Assembly: GCF_003347605.1 (NCBI RefSeq)
Contig: NZ_QDFZ01000003.1
Span: forward strand, 62,001-126,000
Source: Chryseobacterium sp. KLBC 52
GTDB lineage: Bacteria; Bacteroidota; Bacteroidia; Flavobacteriales; Weeksellaceae
Direction of reading: 5' to 3'
Length of the DNA stretch: 64,000 nt
This document shows, one piece after another, positions 25,361 to 35,003 of this stretch (positions within the stretch are counted from its first letter, which is position 1; each line of letters starts with the position of its first letter). Under the pieces are notes generated by a model. The model had not been told where the DNA came from, did not search any database, and saw only the letters and a list, made by a program, of their open reading frames with translations. The translations under genes and the position numbers were made by a program.

Positions 25361-26227
25361 ATGAAAAAACTTCTACTTTTTGGTTCTTTGGCCTTATCTG
25401 CAATTTCATGCTATAGCTCTGATGATACCCCTTTTGATAACAGTGATCCGTCCAATCAAAACGTAATTCTTCCCACGAAGATGACTATGGATGGTATTGT
25501 AATGAAAATCAATTACAACGGCACTAAAATCATCAGTATGATTAACAACATTAATTACGGACAAAGAGTGGAGTTCTCTTATACCGATGATTATGTTTCC
25601 GGGATTAAACATTACGAAAATAATGTCCTTGAAAGTACTGTAGAATATGGATATTCTAATGGACGCATGGCTTCAGCTGTCATAAAGGAATACTCCACTA
25701 CCGGAACTGTACAGAATACGGTTACATTTACTTATAATTATACCAGTAATACCGAAATCAATGTAAAAAGACAGACCAATTCAGACGTTGGAGGATCCTC
25801 TACCATTAACAGTGTTTTTACTTACAGCAATGGAAATATGGTAAGCAGCGTAGGCTCAGGAACCGGAACCGTCAATGGAAATACAGTTAATTATACGGAA
25901 AAAGAGACTTATACCTATACTGACAAAAATTATCCTTTCAAAAATGTAAAAGGTTTTGACAAAATCATATTCAACGGAAATGAGAGCAGTGATGGGATAA
26001 GTATGCTATTTTCGAATATTAAGAACAGCTTAAGCACTTATAAAGGAGAATTTACCAATACTACAGCCGGAGGAGGAATAGCAACCGGAACGACGTCTCA
26101 CAAGTATACAACTACTTTTAATACTGCCGGTTATCCATCAGAAGAGAGCAGACAATCTCTTGATATGAACGGAAATGCAAACACCAGTGCTCCGGACAAA
26201 TTTTTCTACGAATACAATTATCAATAA
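25361..26227 (+). CDS. Hypothetical lipoprotein
   Basis: 288-aa exported lipoprotein: MKKLLLFGSLALSAISC carries a lipobox (SAIS-C), followed by an acidic SSDDTPFDNSD stretch. The body is rich in Thr, Asn, Ser and Tyr with repeated short beta strands (FSYTDDYVSGIKHYENN, VEYGYSNGRM, TFTYNYTS, YTDKNYPFKNV), like the YD-repeat-type lipoproteins common in Bacteroidota. No enzyme motif is seen. It has its own promoter element and a strong terminator, so it is probably monocistronic. Confidence 0.8.
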   Translation: MKKLLLFGSLALSAISCYSSDDTPFDNSDPSNQNVILPTKMTMDGIVMKINYNGTKIISMINNINYGQRVEFSYTDDYVSGIKHYENNVLESTVEYGYSNGRMASAVIKEYSTTGTVQNTVTFTYNYTSNTEINVKRQTNSDVGGSSTINSVFTYSNGNMVSSVGSGTGTVNGNTVNYTEKETYTYTDKNYPFKNVKGFDKIIFNGNESSDGISMLFSNIKNSLSTYKGEFTNTTAGGGIATGTTSHKYTTTFNTAGYPSEESRQSLDMNGNANTSAPDKFFYEYNYQ

Positions 26228-26230
26228 AAA

Positions 26231-26255
26231 AAACCTGCATTTCTGCAGGTTTTTC
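26231..26255. terminator. Rho-independent terminator
   Basis: AAACCTGCA / TGCAGGTTT with T-runs on both strands, between the convergent lipoprotein and TPR genes. Confidence 0.85.
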
Positions 26256-26272
26256 TCTTATTTTAGATTACT

Positions 26273-27655
26273 CTAGTTCTTTTTCTTCACTTTACTGGCT
26301 TTTACCTTCTTCACTTCGTCTTTAATGAAAGGATATTTTTTCTGCATATCCTTAGCTAAAGAAGGATCAAGTTCCAATGCTTTTTGAAGAGATTCCATTC
26401 CTTTATCCTGGTCTTTCAGATTGTAAAAACAATTGCTCAGCTGATAAAACAACTCTGCTCTGTAATGCTTTTTAATCGCTCTGTTCAGCACAGTTACCGC
26501 GTCTTCATACTCTCCTACCAACATCAAAACTTCCGAATAGGCATACCAGTTGTAGAACCTTGAAGGCTCTGCATCCACCAGTTTTTTAAGACAGGAAAGA
26601 CTTTCTTCAAACTTTCCTGAATCGATGAATAAAAACGCCAGTCTTTTCTGATAGTCAAGATTGTTTTCATTCAACTGGGTCGCTTCTTTAGCAAAATGCA
26701 ATGCTTCAGACATTCCGCCCATTTCTTCGTAAAGATAAGACTGTTCCATCATCGCAAGATAAAACTGAGGGTCTTCTCTTAAAGATTTCTGGAATGCATT
26801 TAAAGCTAAAATAGGCTGTTTCAAGGCCTTATTGCATAATCCGATCTTATAAAAAGTAAATGCCTTTGTGTATTCCAGCTCCAGCATCTCTTCATACGTT
26901 TCGATGGCTTTCTGGTATTGTCCCAAAGCTTCATAACAGGCTGCTTTATTGGCATATACTCCTACAGAGTTTGAGTTGATTGCCAGTAAATAGTCGTAGC
27001 CTCTTATCGCTTCATCATAATTTTTTCTGTTGAAATAGAATTGTCCGTATTCAAACCAGGCGGTTTCAGAATAAGAAAATTCGTCTAAATATTCATTAAG
27101 AAAGGCAATAGCCTCCTCACTCTTATTCAGGTCACTGAAGCACACCATACAGTTTTCCAGTGAATATTCATCCATAGGATCTTCCTTCAGTGCTTTTCTG
27201 TAATGTTTAAGAGCGTTAAAAGGATCTCCGAGATTCACATATTCATCCGCAATAAAGTTGTGGAGAAAGTTTTCTTCTTCCTCTAATGTTAAAGCTTTTT
27301 TGCAGATTTCAATGGATTTTCTGGGATTTCCTAAGTTCGAATAATACTTGGCATAACAAACCAAAAAGTCTGTATTCTCCATAGAAGCGCCTTTCAGTTC
27401 GTCAATAAGTTCTTTCGCCGTATTATACTCTTCCCACTCCAGAAGGATCTCAAGTTTTTTGATCTTGATATCCAACGAATTAGGGTGAAGCTTTAGCCCA
27501 TAATTAACAGCCATGTCAGCGTAATTAAAATCACCAAGCTCCAAATAATAAACAATAATGTCTTCTAACTCTTCTGTATCAAAGTAGAATTCTTCATTGT
27601 TTTCCATCATTTCCTCGAACTTTTTTACAAGTTCATTTCCAAAATACTCTTCCAA
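26273..27655 (-). CDS. Tetratricopeptide-repeat protein
   Basis: 460-aa soluble TPR protein with repeats through nearly its whole length (for example AWFEYGQFYFNRKNYDEAIR, YANKAACYEALGQYQKAIETY, ELFYQLSNCFYNLKDQDKGM). There is no signal peptide; the N-terminus is very acidic (FEEMMENNEEFYFDTEELED) and the C-terminus ends in a Lys-rich tail KVKASKVKKKN. It probably serves as a cytoplasmic protein-interaction scaffold. The partner is unknown and the gene stands alone. Confidence 0.85.
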   Translation of the reverse strand: MEEYFGNELVKKFEEMMENNEEFYFDTEELEDIIVYYLELGDFNYADMAVNYGLKLHPNSLDIKIKKLEILLEWEEYNTAKELIDELKGASMENTDFLVCYAKYYSNLGNPRKSIEICKKALTLEEEENFLHNFIADEYVNLGDPFNALKHYRKALKEDPMDEYSLENCMVCFSDLNKSEEAIAFLNEYLDEFSYSETAWFEYGQFYFNRKNYDEAIRGYDYLLAINSNSVGVYANKAACYEALGQYQKAIETYEEMLELEYTKAFTFYKIGLCNKALKQPILALNAFQKSLREDPQFYLAMMEQSYLYEEMGGMSEALHFAKEATQLNENNLDYQKRLAFLFIDSGKFEESLSCLKKLVDAEPSRFYNWYAYSEVLMLVGEYEDAVTVLNRAIKKHYRAELFYQLSNCFYNLKDQDKGMESLQKALELDPSLAKDMQKKYPFIKDEVKKVKASKVKKKN

Positions 27656-27862
27656 TAGTGTCCTCTTTGTCGGCCCAACGCTTGAATTTGCTTACAAACC
27701 TCGGCAAACGTTTAGTTAATAATACATCTGAAACTGATATTCAAATATTTATGCAAAGTTGCAACTTTTTTTTGAATTTTCCATTTCATTAATTTCTATT
27801 ATAAAAATAGTAAAAAAAGAAAACCGATAAAAGGATTGTGGATAAAAAAACGGAGATTGTGG

Positions 27863-28831
27863 TTAAATTCTTACAACAAGGCGTTTTCCGCTTTGTAACT
27901 CAGCATTCCATACATCTTCGATATTTTTTATATCAACGTCCTGAGTTTCCATTTTAATTTTTCCTTCTACGGCTGCCTGAAACATTTCCGGGATAATTTC
28001 TGAAAAAAGAAGGGCCGATTCTTCTTTTGTCCAGCTTCCCAATCCTGATCCTGAAATCTGAATATCTGTACCTCTGAGGATCTGGGAAGACAGCTGAATG
28101 GTATCTCCGCTCATTCCTCCTATCGTTACAAGCTTTGTCTTATGGGAAAAGGTTCCGTCTCCTTTAAAAGCAGACAAGATCATTTCTACAGAGTGTCCCC
28201 AGATATAATCTATGATAATATCCACCGGAGTTTCCTTATGAATGTCTTTTATTTTTTGTTTAAAAGCATTGGCCTCCAGCTTTAGAGAAACGACCTCATC
28301 AGCCCCCAGCTCAAGTAAAGACTGCAGAGACTCTTCATTTCTTCCGGTAACAATAATCTTCTGTGCTCCATATAATCTGGCGATCTGAACAGCAATTCTG
28401 CCTGTAATTCCTGTTGCCCCGTTGATCAGAACGGTGTTGCCCTGCTGTATTCCCACTTTGAATTTTAGTGCCATTGCTGATCCCATCACTGCATTTGGTA
28501 ATGCAGCAGCCAGAGAAAAATCCAGTTCATCAGGAATTGGAATGATCATCTTTTTATCGGCTGCAGCTTTTTCAGCGACTGTTCCTTTTTTGCTGAAAAA
28601 ATAAACCTTACTTCCGTTTTCAAGGTATCCTGCTCCATCTGTCCCGATAACCGTTGGCTGTTGTTCCTGATTTTCAGTTGAGTAATGATTTCCTCCTGCC
28701 CTCGCTCTGTCGAGATTTTTAATCGATGCGGCTTTTACCGAAATCAAAATTTCATTTTCCTGTACTTCAGGTTCCGGGAAATCTGCATATTGAGGAGTGC
28801 TTCCTTTTTCAAATACTACGGCTGCTTTCAT
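27863..28831 (-). CDS. Zinc-type alcohol dehydrogenase / quinone oxidoreductase (MDR family)
   Basis: 322-aa medium-chain dehydrogenase/reductase started at MKAAVVFEKG (28831), the usual MDR start; an upstream ATG at 28849 would add six residues. GroES-like domain (about 1-115; ENEILISVKAASIKNLDRARAG) and Rossmann NAD(P) domain (about 120-300) with VLINGATGITGRIAVQIARL. Structural-zinc cysteines are absent, so it belongs to the zinc-independent quinone-oxidoreductase-like group. A divergent Crp/Fnr regulator gene lies beyond the repeat array, on the same strand. The substrate is unknown. Confidence 0.85.
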   Translation of the reverse strand: MKAAVVFEKGSTPQYADFPEPEVQENEILISVKAASIKNLDRARAGGNHYSTENQEQQPTVIGTDGAGYLENGSKVYFFSKKGTVAEKAAADKKMIIPIPDELDFSLAAALPNAVMGSAMALKFKVGIQQGNTVLINGATGITGRIAVQIARLYGAQKIIVTGRNEESLQSLLELGADEVVSLKLEANAFKQKIKDIHKETPVDIIIDYIWGHSVEMILSAFKGDGTFSHKTKLVTIGGMSGDTIQLSSQILRGTDIQISGSGLGSWTKEESALLFSEIIPEMFQAAVEGKIKMETQDVDIKNIEDVWNAELQSGKRLVVRI

Positions 28832-28968
28832 TCTTTTAATTTTATACAAAATTATGAGGAATGACTACTGTCGGACGATAACATTTGTTATGAGTTTTCA
28901 GGAAAGGAAGCAGGAAGTGGGAGGCTGGGAGTTTATAAATCCAGTAATAGAGTTGAAACGCTGCGGTC
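28832..28968. other. Start of 824-base gene-free region
   Basis: Leader of the MDR gene and unannotated AT-rich sequence. The whole 28832-29655 stretch has no gene; most of it is the tandem repeat described separately. Confidence 0.6.
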
Positions 28969-29600
28969 GCTAGGAAACATAATATTGTTATTATTATTTG
29001 TTCGCAAGGGCACTTCGTTCAGCAAAGAATAGCGACCATTGCTTAGTGGAACGCCTTTGCGAGCATTTTCAATAATAAAGATTATTCTTTGCGGACGTTG
29101 CGTTAAAAAATTAAGTGAATTTTGCGGAGGACGCAGGGAACAGGATATTGTATATTATTTTTGTTCGCAAGGGCACTTCGTTCAGCAAAGAATAGCGACC
29201 ATTGCTTAGTGGAACGCCTTTGCGAGCATTTTCAATAATAAAGATTATTCTTTGCGGACGTTGCGTTAAAAAATTAAGTGAATTTTGCGGAGGACGCTAG
29301 GGAACAGGATATTGTATATTATTTTTGTTCGCAAGGGCACTTCGGTCAGCAAAGAATAGCGACCCTTGCTTAGTGGAACGCCTTTGCGAGCATTTTCAAT
29401 AATAAAGATTATTCTTTGCGGACGTTGCGTTAAAAAATTAAGTGAATTTTGCGGAGGACGCTAGGGAACAGGATATTGTATATTATTTTTGTTCGCAAGG
29501 GCACTTCGTTCAGCAAAGAATAGCGACCCTTGCTTAGTGGAACGCCTTTGCGAGCATTTTCAACAATGCATATTATTCTTTGCGAGTTTAGCGTTTAAGA
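28969..29600. repeat. Tandem array of four 163-164-bp units
   Basis: The marker TTCGCAAGGGCACTTCG begins at 29001, 29164, 29328 and 29492, giving periods of 163, 164 and 164. The inner units are almost identical (changes such as ACCATTGC/ACCCTTGC and GTTCAGC/GGTCAGC); the first and last are degenerate at their outer ends. Each unit has an inverted repeat GTTCGCAAGGGC ... GCCTTTGCGAGC with an inner AGCAA/TTGCT and CGTTC/GAACG pairing. It has no open frame of note. This is not a CRISPR array: units are too long and have no variable spacers. Confidence 0.9.
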
Positions 29601-29655
29601 TGAGTCTGAATTTATGCAGTTCTTTTTAAGCTTCTGATTTCCATTTTCCAACCTC

Positions 29656-30234
29656 TTAAAGTCCATCTTTCAATATTTTGCTTTTGATCCTGCTGAGATG
29701 CACGGTAGTAATTCCGAGATAGGATGCAATATAATGTTGTGGAACTCTTTTGATAATCTCGGGTTTTTGTTTAACCAGGTTCAAATATCGTTGTTGCGGA
29801 GTATCTTTAATAAATGAAAAGAAGTGTTTCATATAATCGAATACCCTTTCAAAAAGAGCATCCATAAAAAGATTTCTGAGTTCAGGGTTTTCGTAGACTT
29901 CTTCCAGAAAAGCGTCCACATCAGGTTTATTAATTTTGTATAAAATACAGGGTTCTATGGTCTCAAATGAAACCATGCTTGGCAACCCTTTTTTAAAGCT
30001 TTCAAGAGAGGAAAACATTGTGTTTTCAAGGAAAAACTGAAAGGTAACATCTTTTCCGTCATTATTATACCAGGCTCTTACCATTCCTTTTTCAATATAG
30101 TAAGCATTGCAGGAAACCTCACCTTCTCTTAAAAGTAAAGTTTTGGCAGGAACTTCCATACGCTGGAAACTGCCCAGAAACTTTCTCCATTTTTCTTTGG
30201 GGAAAGGAAATCTGTTTTTGATATGTTCAAACAT
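29656..30234 (-). CDS. Crp/Fnr-family transcriptional regulator
   Basis: 192-aa regulator with a cyclic-nucleotide-binding-type beta-roll (about residues 20-120; MEVPAKTLLLREGEVSCNAYYIEKGMVRAW) and a helix-turn-helix C-terminus (about 150-190; RVPQHYIASYLGITTVHLSRI). Bacteroidota homologues commonly respond to a metabolite or redox cue not predictable from sequence. No 4Fe-4S Cys cluster like FNR is present. It lies 49 bases after glmM but is separated from it by a terminator, so it is likely transcribed separately. Confidence 0.88.
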   Translation of the reverse strand: MFEHIKNRFPFPKEKWRKFLGSFQRMEVPAKTLLLREGEVSCNAYYIEKGMVRAWYNNDGKDVTFQFFLENTMFSSLESFKKGLPSMVSFETIEPCILYKINKPDVDAFLEEVYENPELRNLFMDALFERVFDYMKHFFSFIKDTPQQRYLNLVKQKPEIIKRVPQHYIASYLGITTVHLSRIKSKILKDGL

Positions 30235-30244
30235 TCCTGATATA

Positions 30245-30271
30245 AAAAAAGAACGGACTGTTTGTCCGCTC
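30245..30271 (-). terminator. glmM terminator
   Basis: GAGCGGAC / GTCCGTTC (one mismatch) with a 5-base loop, then a T-run on the minus strand, directly after glmM. Confidence 0.8.
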
Positions 30272-30283
30272 TTCCTGTATTTA

Positions 30284-31666
30284 TTAGATTAAACTCTTGA
30301 TTTTAGCAATAATATCATCTCCTAACTGATCTGCTTCTTCCTGAGATTTAGCTTCAGTATAAATTCTGATGATAGGCTCTGTATTGGATTTTCTAAGGTG
30401 AACCCAGTTGTTTTCAAAGTCTATTTTAACACCATCAACGGTAGAAACTTCTTCACTCTGATATTCCTGCTCCATTTTGCTTAAGATCGCATCTACGTCA
30501 ATCTCCGGAGTCAGCTCTATTTTCTTTTTACCCATAAAATAGGCTGGATATCCAGCTCTTAATTCAGAAACGGTCTTGTTTTCTTTGGCTAAATGCGTTA
30601 AGAATAATGCTACACCTACTAAAGAATCTCTTCCGTAATGCAATTCCGGGTAGATAATTCCTCCGTTTCCTTCTCCTCCGATGACAGCATTTTTCTCTTT
30701 CATCAAAGTAACAACATTTACTTCTCCTACAGCACTAGCAAAGTATTCTGAATTGTGGGTTTGTGCTACATCTCTCAATGCACGGCTTGAAGAAAGGTTG
30801 GAGATTGCTACTCCATTTTTATTTTTCAACAGGTAATCTGCAACGGCTACCAGGGTGTATTCTTCCCCGAACATTTCTCCTTTTTCATCAATAAGGGCTA
30901 ATCTGTCTACATCAGGATCTACAACGATTCCTAAATCTGCATTTTCTTTTTTCACAAGATCACAGATATCTCCCAAATGTTCTTTCAAGGGTTCAGGATT
31001 GTGTGGGAAATGTCCTGTAGGTTCACAATATAATTTGATGGTTTCACAACCTAATTTATCTAAAAGCATTGGAATAGCGATCCCTCCTGTAGAGTTTACG
31101 GCATCAAGAACTACTTTAAAATTCTTTGCTTTGATTGCTTCCACATCTACCATCGGTAAATCCAGAATCTGCTGAATATGGATATCAAAAGCATCATCTC
31201 TTGTTTCATATTTTCCAAGATCGTCCACTTCTGCATAATTGAAATCTTCACTTTCCGCCAAAGCCAGTACTTCAGCTCCGTTTTCACCACTGATGAATTC
31301 TCCTTTTTCGTTTAAGAGTTTAAGAGCGTTCCATTGTTTAGGGTTATGAGAAGCGGTAAGAATGATTCCTCCGTCTGCATTCAGTTCAGGAACCATTACT
31401 TCTACTGTGGGTGTTGTAGAAAGACCCAGGTCTACCACATTAATCCCTAATCCCTGCAATGTAGCTGTAACTAAAGAAGAAACCATCTGGCCGGAAATTC
31501 TGGCATCTCTTCCGATGATAAGGGTAAGATCTTTTTTGTTTTTATTATTCTGAAGCCAGGTTCCGAATGCGGATGCGAATTTTACCACATCCAGTGGTGT
31601 TAAGTTATCATTTACTTTACCACCAATGGTTCCGCGAATTCCGGAAATAGATTTTATTAATGACAT
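30284..31666 (-). CDS. glmM: Phosphoglucosamine mutase
   Basis: 460-aa alpha-D-phosphohexomutase converting glucosamine-6-phosphate to glucosamine-1-phosphate for peptidoglycan and LPS precursors. N-terminal SISGIRGTIGGKV; phosphoserine loop GGIILTASHNPKQWNALK (Ser near 104); Mg loop VDPDVDRLALID; sugar-binding GEGNGGIIYPELHYGRD; phosphate-binding C-terminal RKSNTEPIIRIYTEA. Length and motifs match Bacteroidota GlmM; phosphomannomutase activity is a less likely alternative. Upstream minus-strand TATCTTTG at 31710-31717 is a plausible promoter element. Confidence 0.93.
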   Translation of the reverse strand: MSLIKSISGIRGTIGGKVNDNLTPLDVVKFASAFGTWLQNNKNKKDLTLIIGRDARISGQMVSSLVTATLQGLGINVVDLGLSTTPTVEVMVPELNADGGIILTASHNPKQWNALKLLNEKGEFISGENGAEVLALAESEDFNYAEVDDLGKYETRDDAFDIHIQQILDLPMVDVEAIKAKNFKVVLDAVNSTGGIAIPMLLDKLGCETIKLYCEPTGHFPHNPEPLKEHLGDICDLVKKENADLGIVVDPDVDRLALIDEKGEMFGEEYTLVAVADYLLKNKNGVAISNLSSSRALRDVAQTHNSEYFASAVGEVNVVTLMKEKNAVIGGEGNGGIIYPELHYGRDSLVGVALFLTHLAKENKTVSELRAGYPAYFMGKKKIELTPEIDVDAILSKMEQEYQSEEVSTVDGVKIDFENNWVHLRKSNTEPIIRIYTEAKSQEEADQLGDDIIAKIKSLI

Positions 31667-31709
31667 GATGTTTTTTTAATTTATTTTGTTCTTACTGAAT
31701 TTTCCAACG

Positions 31710-31717
31710 CAAAGATA
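31710..31717 (-). promoter_or_regulatory. Putative glmM -7 element
   Basis: Minus-strand TATCTTTG (TAnnTTTG), 43 bases before the glmM start codon. Another motif match without a clear -33. Confidence 0.45.
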
Positions 31718-31735
31718 CTTAAAAGACCCTTCAAC

Positions 31736-32752
31736 TTATAGAACCGGAATCTTTTTTTGGACTTTATCATAGGTATTTTTCACAACTTTCGGTGGTGCAA
31801 AACGATACCCTATGTATAACAGCCCATAAAGGTTATTATTCTCTACGGTTTGATTATTTTTCTGATCGTAGGCATAATTTTTAAAATTCATTTTCCCCCC
31901 GAACAGAAACCGGTCGGTATTATAACCTATATGAAGACCTCCCTGCATTCTTATAGTGGCATATTGGGCATTTTGTTTTATTGATCCGTTATCAAGCTCT
32001 CTGTAACTGGAAAATTTTCCTCCGACCCCGACAGCCAGATAAGGAGAGATATTGACATTTTTTCCAATGACCCAATTGTAGAAATATCCTATATTCCCGC
32101 CAATATTATATTGTGTTTCTTTGCTTTTTACCTCGTTAATTGTGTTTCTGAAAACGGTAAGATCATAATCCAGAAAGGGTATCCAGCTTCCACTGCTTTT
32201 CCTTTGCCATTCTCCTTGTGTATAGATACTTCTTGCTGAAAAATTCTTATTGAGAATATAAGATGTAGATCCACCAAAAGTCTGTACTCTTAAATCCGGA
32301 AACTGAATGTAGGGATCTATTCCTTCCTGCCATTCGGGGGACAGATCTTTCATGTTTTCCACATAGAAGCCTTTTACATTTTTATAATAGACATTCTGAA
32401 TGAATCTTCCCGGAAAAAACCTGAAACTTAAATCGGTATAAGAGCTTTTCCCTTTCATTTCATCATCATTATTTCCATCTAAAAACCGGGGCGCAAAAGA
32501 TATTGTTGCACTTATTATTCTATAATCGATGGAAAAGGAAGTTTTCGTTTTATTGTTGATGGACAGAATTGTCTCGTTGGTATTCTTCCCTTCTCCTTCT
32601 GAAAAAACATAGCTTTCGATGTTGGTATCAAGGTTCACACGAATCATCACCTGGTCTGCATAAGACTTGGTATTTGCGGTATCTGACTGTGCTTTTACCT
32701 GAAGAGCTGATAAAGAAAATAATACGAATAATACTGCCTTTAAAAAATTCAA
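31736..32752 (-). CDS. DUF4421 outer-membrane beta-barrel-like protein
   Basis: 338-aa exported protein with signal peptide MNFLKAVLFVLFSLSALQVKA-Q and a beta-rich body of DUF4421 type (SYADQVMIRVNLDTNIESYV, SYTDLSFRFFPGRFIQNVYY, LLYIGYRFAPPKVV). Alternating aromatic/polar strands suggest a membrane-spanning barrel in the outer membrane, similar to other flavobacterial DUF4421 proteins of unknown role. No operon partner is evident. Confidence 0.8.
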   Translation of the reverse strand: MNFLKAVLFVLFSLSALQVKAQSDTANTKSYADQVMIRVNLDTNIESYVFSEGEGKNTNETILSINNKTKTSFSIDYRIISATISFAPRFLDGNNDDEMKGKSSYTDLSFRFFPGRFIQNVYYKNVKGFYVENMKDLSPEWQEGIDPYIQFPDLRVQTFGGSTSYILNKNFSARSIYTQGEWQRKSSGSWIPFLDYDLTVFRNTINEVKSKETQYNIGGNIGYFYNWVIGKNVNISPYLAVGVGGKFSSYRELDNGSIKQNAQYATIRMQGGLHIGYNTDRFLFGGKMNFKNYAYDQKNNQTVENNNLYGLLYIGYRFAPPKVVKNTYDKVQKKIPVL

Positions 32753-32817
32753 ATCGAATAATTTACATTAGAAAATGAAATTACTACATTTTTTTCAATT
32801 ATCCGGTAAACCCAATA

Positions 32818-32970
32818 TTAAGAACAGCCGCAATCTTTATCGCAGTTGGTTCTTTTGGAACTGAATTTCTTTGGCGCGAAATTCTTTTTAAGTACTTTAA
32901 ATAAAGAGTAACAGGCGAATGCTACAATTAATACAATAAGTACGTATTGAATGATTAATGATGAGTCCAT
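32818..32970 (-). CDS. FeoB-associated Cys-rich membrane protein
   Basis: 50-aa protein MDSSLIIQYVLIVLIVAFAC...FSSKRTNCDKDCGCS. One transmembrane helix (about 5-24), basic middle, and a C-terminal cysteine motif CDKDCGC that can bind iron or another metal. Its ATG at 32970 overlaps the feoB stop by one base (TAATG), so translation is coupled to feoB. Small Cys-rich partners of FeoB, functionally like FeoC, are known in Bacteroidota. Start chosen on this coupling rather than a longer frame to 33096. Confidence 0.88.
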   Translation of the reverse strand: MDSSLIIQYVLIVLIVAFACYSLFKVLKKNFAPKKFSSKRTNCDKDCGCS

Positions 32971-35003
32971 TACTTTAAAATCTGATATACTATCATCGAC
33001 ACAAAATATGCCAAACCTGTCATCATAACTACCTGAAAGCTGGTCCATTTCCAGCTTTTGGTTTCTCTGTAGACTACTGCAAGTGTGGAAACACACTGCA
33101 TTGCAAATGCGTAGAAAAGAAGAACCGAGATTCCGGTTGCAAAACTGAAGACTTTTTCTCCGTTGGGTTTTACATCTCTTCTCATTTTATCTATTACTTT
33201 CACTTCGGGAGCATCATCTTCCAAACTATAAAGGGTAGACATTGTTCCTACAAAAACTTCTCTTGCTACGAAACTGGTAAGGATTCCGACCCCCATTTTC
33301 CAGTCGTAACCAAGCGGAGCAATTACAGGTTCTATTCCTTTACCCATCTTAGCAAGGTAAGAATGATCAAGATGAACATCAGTCGCTACAAATTCGTTTG
33401 TTTTCTGGCTTGGCCCGAAATAGCTTAAAAACCAGATGATGATACTTACGATGAAAATTATTTTTCCGGCTCCGGTAATGAAGTCCCATACTTTTCCTAA
33501 AACCATTTTAAAGTCATATCCGAAAAGTGGCTTTTTGTAAGCTGGAAGATCCATTACAAGATACGTTTTTCCTTTACTTTTAATAAATCTTTTTAAGATT
33601 GCTGCAGAGAATAAAGCGACTAAAAATCCAAGGAGATACATTCCCATCAGGACCAGTGCTTTGTATTTGATTCCTAAAAATGTTCCTTCTGAGATAATCA
33701 GTCCGATAATGATGCTGTACACAGGAAGCCTCGCAGAACAAGTCATAAATGGTGTTACCAATATCGTAAGCAATCTTTCTTTTACGTTTTCAATATTTCT
33801 TGTAGAAATTACGGCCGGAATAGCACAGGCAGTTCCTGATACAAGGGGAACGATACTTTTTCCGTTAAGCCCGAAAGGACGAAGCAATCTGTCCATCAGG
33901 AATACGACTCTTGCCATATATCCTGAATCCTCTAATAAATAAAGGAAATACAAGAGAATTCCGATCTGTGGTGCAAAAACCACAATTCCTCCAATTCCGG
34001 GAACAATTCCGTTTGAAATCAATGAATTAATTGGTCCTTCCGGAAGATGTTCGCTTGTAAACGCTGCCAGCCATGAGAAGGTTTCTTCGATCCAGTTCAT
34101 CGGGTATTCCGCGAGGAAGAAAACACTTTGGAAAATAACCAGCAGGATTGCTAAAAAGACTACATAGCCCCAGAATTTATGAACTAAAACTTTATCCAGC
34201 TTTTCGGTTAATAATTCTTTGAACTGAGTTTTTTTAGAAATGACATCAGCCAGTATTTTGTCTACGTTCTGATATCTTCTAACGGTTTCCTGAACCTGTA
34301 ATCTTTTAGGGACCAAACTTTTAGAATCAGGTTCATTGAGCTGTTCCATTACTCCGCCGATTCTTCCAAGATCAGTTCCCAATGAAAGGCTCATCCACGC
34401 TTTATATTCGTTATCGAAACCTTTATGTGCTGCCAGTTTCTGAATAAAGTCTCTATGTTCGCCCGGTGTTTCAAAAGAAAGTTGATCTGTTTTTACAAAT
34501 TCGTTGTTATAAACAGCTTCTCTTACTGCGTCAATCCCGATCTGTTCTTTGGCATTGGTCTGAATAATTTTTATCCCCAATGCTTCGGAAAATTTTTGAA
34601 TATCTATGGTGATTCCCCTTCTTTCTGCCTGATCAATCTGATTCACTATCAGAATCGTTGGAATTCCGAGATCCTGAATCTGCTGAAACAGCAGCAGCCC
34701 TCTTTTTAAACTTAATGCTTCAAGAATATAAACAACTCCTGCATAGTTTTTCTGCTCATCAATAAGATATTTGGAAAAAATAGCCTCATCTTCTGAACTC
34801 GGGTATACACTGTAAGAACCAGGAAGGTCGATAACCTCTACTTCTTCGTTTTTGTAAATATATTTCCCCGAATGACTTGCAACGGTAACGCCGGCGTAGT
34901 TTCCGGTTTTCTGCTTTTTGTTGCAAAGCGTATTGAAAACCGTTGACTTTCCTACATTAGGATTTCCGACTAAAAGTATCTGTTTTTTCTTGTTTTCCTG
35001 CAT
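32970..35003 (-). CDS. feoB: Ferrous iron transport protein B
   Basis: 677-aa Fe(II) permease. N-terminal G domain: LLVGNPNVGKSTVFN (G1, about 9-23), GNYAGVTV (switch I), EVIDLPGSYSVYPSS (G3), IVNQIDQAERR (G4). After a helical domain come Gate and core membrane segments (about 280-677), including GGIVVFAPQIGILLYFLYLL and the conserved SGTACAIPAV and FMTCSARLPVY motifs, with the Cys residues linked to iron passage. It overlaps feoA by one base upstream and the Cys-rich protein by one base downstream. Confidence 0.96.
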   Translation of the reverse strand: MQENKKKQILLVGNPNVGKSTVFNTLCNKKQKTGNYAGVTVASHSGKYIYKNEEVEVIDLPGSYSVYPSSEDEAIFSKYLIDEQKNYAGVVYILEALSLKRGLLLFQQIQDLGIPTILIVNQIDQAERRGITIDIQKFSEALGIKIIQTNAKEQIGIDAVREAVYNNEFVKTDQLSFETPGEHRDFIQKLAAHKGFDNEYKAWMSLSLGTDLGRIGGVMEQLNEPDSKSLVPKRLQVQETVRRYQNVDKILADVISKKTQFKELLTEKLDKVLVHKFWGYVVFLAILLVIFQSVFFLAEYPMNWIEETFSWLAAFTSEHLPEGPINSLISNGIVPGIGGIVVFAPQIGILLYFLYLLEDSGYMARVVFLMDRLLRPFGLNGKSIVPLVSGTACAIPAVISTRNIENVKERLLTILVTPFMTCSARLPVYSIIIGLIISEGTFLGIKYKALVLMGMYLLGFLVALFSAAILKRFIKSKGKTYLVMDLPAYKKPLFGYDFKMVLGKVWDFITGAGKIIFIVSIIIWFLSYFGPSQKTNEFVATDVHLDHSYLAKMGKGIEPVIAPLGYDWKMGVGILTSFVAREVFVGTMSTLYSLEDDAPEVKVIDKMRRDVKPNGEKVFSFATGISVLLFYAFAMQCVSTLAVVYRETKSWKWTSFQVVMMTGLAYFVSMIVYQILK

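Noticed and set aside
28969..29600. Repeat array as CRISPR
   Set aside because: Units are 163-164 bp, nearly identical throughout, with no short repeats separated by unique spacers and no cas genes nearby.
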